Below, piece by piece: positions 60,995 to 64,000 of a DNA stretch of 64,000 nt (the first letter of the stretch is position 1; the number at the start of each line of letters is the position of its first letter). Source of the DNA: Allobosea sp. 47.2.35. GTDB taxonomy: Bacteria > Pseudomonadota > Alphaproteobacteria > Rhizobiales > Beijerinckiaceae. A program made the translations under genes and the position numbers. A model generated the notes under the pieces. That model was not told the DNA's origin, did not search any database, and was given only the letters and a program-made list of their open reading frames with translations. The stretch covers positions 124,001-188,000 of the forward strand of contig NZ_JANLGI010000004.1 of assembly GCF_024655635.1 (NCBI RefSeq), read 5' to 3'.

Positions 60995-63414
60995 AGTTCA
61001 CGATCTCCTGGCTCAAAGAGCATCTCGACACCGACGCCTCCGTTGCGGAGATCGCCGAGACCTTGACCCGCGTCGGCCTCGAGGTCGAGGCGATCGAGGA
61101 TCGCGCCGCCGCGCTTTCGGCCTTCACCATCGCCTATGTCATCGAGGCGAAGCAGCATCCGAACGCCGACCGCCTGCGCGTCTGCATGGTTGATACCGGC
61201 GCGGGTGAGCCCGTGCAGGTCGTCTGCGGCGCGCCGAATGCGCGCACCGGCATGAAGGGCGTGTTCTCGCCGCCGGGCAGCTACATTCCCGGCAAGAAGG
61301 TCACGCTCGGCAAGGGCGTGATCCGCGGCATCGAATCGAACGGCATGCTGGTCTCGGAAGCCGAGCTCGAATTGTCCGACGATCATGACGGCATCATCGA
61401 ATTGCCTGATGATGCTCCCGTCGGCCAGCCCTATGCCCCGTATGCCGGGCTCGACGACGCCGTGATCGAGATCGCGGTGACGCCGAACCGCGCCGATGCG
61501 CTCGGTGTCGCCGGCATCGCCCGCGACCTCGCCGCCGCCGGCCTCGGCAAGCTGAAGAACGCACCGATCCAGCCGATCAGCGGTTCCTTCCCGTGCCCGG
61601 TGAAGGTGAAACTCGATTTCGCTGAGGACGACCGGAAGCTCTGCCCGGCCTTCGCGCTGCGCCTCGTGCGCGGCGTCAAGAACGGCCCTTCGCCGGACTG
61701 GCTGCAGGCGCGCCTGCGCGCCGTCGGCCTCAGGCCCATCAACGCGCTGGTCGACATCACCAACTTCATGACGCTCGACCGCAACCGGCCGCTGCACGTC
61801 TTCGACGCCGCCAAGGTGAAGGGCAATCTCACCGTCCGCCGCGCCAAGGCGGGCGAGACCATCCTCGCGCTCGACGGCAAGACCTATACGCTCACCGACG
61901 AGCAGGTCGTGATCGCTGACGAGCATGGCGTTGAGTCGCTCGCCGGCATCATGGGCGGCGAAGCCTCGGGCTCAAGCGAGACGACCACCGACGTGCTGAT
62001 CGAGAGCGCGCTCTGGGACCCGCTGAACGTCGCCCGTTCGGGCCGCGCGCTCGGCATCAATTCGGATGCGCGCTACCGCTTCGAGCGCGGCGTCGATCCC
62101 GATTTCGCAGGCCCCGGCCTCGATCTCGCGACCGCGATGGTGATCGAGCTCTGCGGCGGCGAAGCCTCCGAGATGGAATTCGCCGGCGAACTGCCCGCCA
62201 GCCCCGCTGCCATCGATTTCCCCTGGTCCGAGGTCAAGCGCCTCACCGGGCTAGACCTGCCGCAGGCTGAGATGCAGGCGGCGCTGACCTCGCTCGGCTT
62301 CGAGGTCACGGGCGCGGGCGACCGCGTCACGGTCGCTCCGCCGTCATGGCGCGCCGATGTCGGCGGCAAGGCCGATCTCGTCGAGGAGATCGTCCGCATC
62401 GCCGGGCTCGATCGCGTCGCCTCGACGCCGCTGCCGCGCATCAAGGGCGAGGTCGTCAAGCCGGTTCTGACCGTGCTGCAGAAGCGCACCCGCACCGCCA
62501 AGCGTACGCTCGCGGCGCGCGGCCTTGTCGAAGCCGTGACCTGGTCCTTCATCTCGCATGATCAGGCCAAGCTTTTCGGCGGCGGCTCGCCGAAGCTGGC
62601 GCTCGCCAACCCGATCGCGGCCGATCTCTCGGACATGCGGCCCTCGCTGCTGCCGGGCCTGATCCGCGCCGCGCAGAGCAATGCCGATCGCGGCTTCCCC
62701 GATGTCGCGCTGTTCGAGGTCGGTCAGGTCTTCAAGAGTGACGAGCCGGAAGGCCAGCTCATCGCCGCGACCGGCTTGCGCCGCGGCACCGCCCGTCTCG
62801 ACGGCACCGGCCGTCACTGGGATGGCGGCGCCAAGCCCGTCGACCTGTTCGACGCCAAGGCGGATGTGCTCGGCCTGCTTTCGGGGCTCGGCATTCCGAC
62901 CGGCGGTCTCCAGATCGTCGCGGGCGGCCCGACCTGGGCCCATCCCGGCCGCTCCGCCACACTCCAGTTCGGCCCAAAGGGCGTGATCGGCGCCTTCGGC
63001 GAGGTCCATCCCAAGATCCTGAAGGCGCTTGACGTGAAGGGTCCGCTGGTCGCCTTCGAGATTCATCTCGATGGGCTGCCGCTGCCCAAGGCCAAGCCGA
63101 CCAAGGTGAAACCGAAGCTCGTGCTCTCCGACTTCCAGCCGGTGACCCGCGATTTCGCCTTCATCGTCGATAAGGCGGTGGCGGCCGGCGACATGGTCAA
63201 GACGGCGCAGGGCGCCGATCGCGCGCTGATCGCCAATGTCGGTGTCTTCGATCTCTACGAGGGCGCGGGCGTCGAGACCGGCAAGAAGTCGGTCGCTTTG
63301 GCTGTCACGCTGCAGCCGACCGAGAAGACGCTGACCGAGGCCGAGATCGAGGCCGTCGGCAGCAAGATCGTCGCCGAGATCGGCAAGCGCTACGGCGCGA
63401 CACTGCGCGGCTGA
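60991..63414 (+). CDS. pheT: Phenylalanyl-tRNA synthetase beta subunit
   Basis: An 807-residue subunit of normal length. Domains in order: B1 with the tRNA-binding EMAP-like part ([15 protein letters not shown] ... [15 protein letters not shown]), the B3/B4 editing region ([24 protein letters not shown]), B5, the catalytic-like core ([35 protein letters not shown]), and the C-terminal anticodon-binding FDX domain ([18 protein letters not shown]). It edits misacylated Tyr-tRNA(Phe). The start overlaps the ASCH stop. Confidence 0.97.
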   Translation: MKFTISWLKEHLDTDASVAEIAETLTRVGLEVEAIEDRAAALSAFTIAYVIEAKQHPNADRLRVCMVDTGAGEPVQVVCGAPNARTGMKGVFSPPGSYIPGKKVTLGKGVIRGIESNGMLVSEAELELSDDHDGIIELPDDAPVGQPYAPYAGLDDAVIEIAVTPNRADALGVAGIARDLAAAGLGKLKNAPIQPISGSFPCPVKVKLDFAEDDRKLCPAFALRLVRGVKNGPSPDWLQARLRAVGLRPINALVDITNFMTLDRNRPLHVFDAAKVKGNLTVRRAKAGETILALDGKTYTLTDEQVVIADEHGVESLAGIMGGEASGSSETTTDVLIESALWDPLNVARSGRALGINSDARYRFERGVDPDFAGPGLDLATAMVIELCGGEASEMEFAGELPASPAAIDFPWSEVKRLTGLDLPQAEMQAALTSLGFEVTGAGDRVTVAPPSWRADVGGKADLVEEIVRIAGLDRVASTPLPRIKGEVVKPVLTVLQKRTRTAKRTLAARGLVEAVTWSFISHDQAKLFGGGSPKLALANPIAADLSDMRPSLLPGLIRAAQSNADRGFPDVALFEVGQVFKSDEPEGQLIAATGLRRGTARLDGTGRHWDGGAKPVDLFDAKADVLGLLSGLGIPTGGLQIVAGGPTWAHPGRSATLQFGPKGVIGAFGEVHPKILKALDVKGPLVAFEIHLDGLPLPKAKPTKVKPKLVLSDFQPVTRDFAFIVDKAVAAGDMVKTAQGADRALIANVGVFDLYEGAGVETGKKSVALAVTLQPTEKTLTEAEIEAVGSKIVAEIGKRYGATLRG

Positions 63415-63425
63415 TAGCGCTATCT

Positions 63426-63518
63426 CGTCATGGTCGGGCTTGTCCCGACCATCCACGTCGTTGCTGGTCGAAGGTCGTGCTCAAGACGTGGATGCTCGCC
63501 ACAAGGGCGAGCATGACG
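63426..63518. repeat. Intergenic repeat with the pairing pattern of a four-way junction
   Basis: Outer arms CGTCAT (63426-63431) and ATGACG (63513-63518) enclose three stems: ATGGTCGGG/CCCGACCAT (63430-63452), CATCCACGTC/GACGTGGATG (63450-63459 with 63485-63494) and GCTCGCC/GGCGAGC (63494-63512). Words such as 'cgggcttgtcccgacc' and 'cacaagggcgagcatgac' look like those in dispersed intergenic repeats of Bradyrhizobium-like genomes. The remaining bases to 63648 hold no clear site. Confidence 0.7.
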
Positions 63519-63648
63519 GAGCGGCTCGCTCGCACTCGCCAACCAGAACTCCCTTCCCACCATTGATCGACATTATGTAATAATCCATGCGCGAAATCCC
63601 TGGGCTATCAGGGTATGCGCTGACGCATTCTTGCATCTTCGCGGTCCT

Positions 63649-64000
63649 ATGAGCCTCACCGAACGTCCCGTCACGGACAATCTGTTTCCCGGTTTTCGCC
63701 TGCTCGACGTCCAGACGTCGGGGCCGCGCATTCGCGTGCGGGTGGGCGGGGAGGGGCCGCCGCTGCTGCTGCTGCACGGCTATCCGCAGACCCATGTGAT
63801 GTGGCGCCGGATCGCCCCGCTGCTCGCCCCGTATTTCACCCTGATCTGCCCGGACCTGCGCGGCTACGGCGATTCCGACAAGCCGCCGAGCGACGCCGAG
63901 CACACGCCGTACTCGAAGCGCGCCATGGCGCAGGACATGGCCGAGGTGATGAGCGTGCTCGGGCACGAACGCTTTTTCGTCGGCTCGCATGATCGCGGCG
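63649..64000 (+). CDS. Haloacetate-dehalogenase-like alpha/beta hydrolase, N-terminal part
   Basis: The first 117 codons of a gene that runs off the window. [41 protein letters not shown] is the oxyanion and strand 4 region. The frame stops at VGSHDRG, where GHDRG carries the nucleophile Asp of fluoroacetate and haloacetate dehalogenases and of epoxide hydrolases. An Asp rather than Ser nucleophile is therefore visible, but the rest of the triad is outside the window. The N-terminus [28 protein letters not shown] is typical of fluoroacetate dehalogenase-like proteins. Confidence 0.85.
   Translation, partial: MSLTERPVTDNLFPGFRLLDVQTSGPRIRVRVGGEGPPLLLLHGYPQTHVMWRRIAPLLAPYFTLICPDLRGYGDSDKPPSDAEHTPYSKRAMAQDMAEVMSVLGHERFFVGSHDRG

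Overview
The window is about 66% GC and almost fully packed with genes. It looks like an ordinary chromosomal stretch of an alphaproteobacterium of the order Hyphomicrobiales; a Bosea-like genome is my best guess, by inference. Support comes from an FO operon with both b and b' subunits, the CcrM methyltransferase with a CtrA-type box upstream, a DivK-type histidine kinase with a CtrA-type box, a GAAC-N7-GAAC (alphaproteobacterial LexA) site, an alphaproteobacterial RpoH promoter, and a tRNA-His with U72 and A73. There are no phage genes, insertion sequences or CRISPR arrays.

Layout. 1-1425: end of an L,D-transpeptidase gene and a secreted dienelactone-hydrolase-like enzyme. 1512-4339: FO ATP synthase operon atpI-B-E-b'-b. 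4495-11355: genome maintenance block (smc, a DsbA-like thioredoxin, DciA/DUF721, an unknown secreted protein, mutY). 11334-16082: an AvrRpt2-like protease with a peptidoglycan-binding domain, ccrM, rnhB, a PA0069-type radical SAM protein and a divergent small glycosyltransferase-like gene sharing a LexA box. 16234-21238: a 41-residue acidic ORF, a small secreted protein, a YpfJ-like zinc protease, cytochrome bd-type oxidase (cydAB) and a family-4-like uracil-DNA glycosylase. 21410-30164: ETF-ubiquinone oxidoreductase, a tiny lipoprotein, a TPR protein, ispE, a Nudix hydrolase, a polyprenyl diphosphate synthase, DUF2007, a TrmN6-like methyltransferase, and a tandem array of three small secreted Tyr/Arg-rich proteins.

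30365-37561: glyQS, with an AT-rich in-frame insertion in glyS, and a three-gene URC-type uracil catabolism cluster (GTP cyclohydrolase II-like, DUF1688, upp). 37652-45936: a DUF1236 protein, a LysR-tctB-tctA-tctC tricarboxylate transporter operon, a DMT exporter, a glutathione transferase and mgtE. 45997-51775: a large PAS histidine kinase, two phasin-type proteins, tRNA-His, and a small heat-shock protein with DUF1150. 51794-64000: a hydrolase, a GT4 glycosyltransferase, infC (AUU start), a TetR/MFS efflux pair with three perfect-arm operators, rpmI-rplT, a LOG protein, and pheS-GT21-ASCH-pheT, ending inside a haloacetate-dehalogenase-like gene.

The main observations are: a roughly 90-residue low-GC insertion in glyS; regulatory sites that tie ccrM and the histidine kinase to CtrA, the radical SAM gene to LexA, and hsp20 to RpoH plus a possible RNA thermometer; the three-palindrome TetR operator array; the tandem YYGP-repeat and VRVCR-tail secreted proteins; a protease effector-like protein without a signal peptide; and a four-way-junction-like intergenic repeat. 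I saw no single obviously new multi-gene defence or biosynthetic system.
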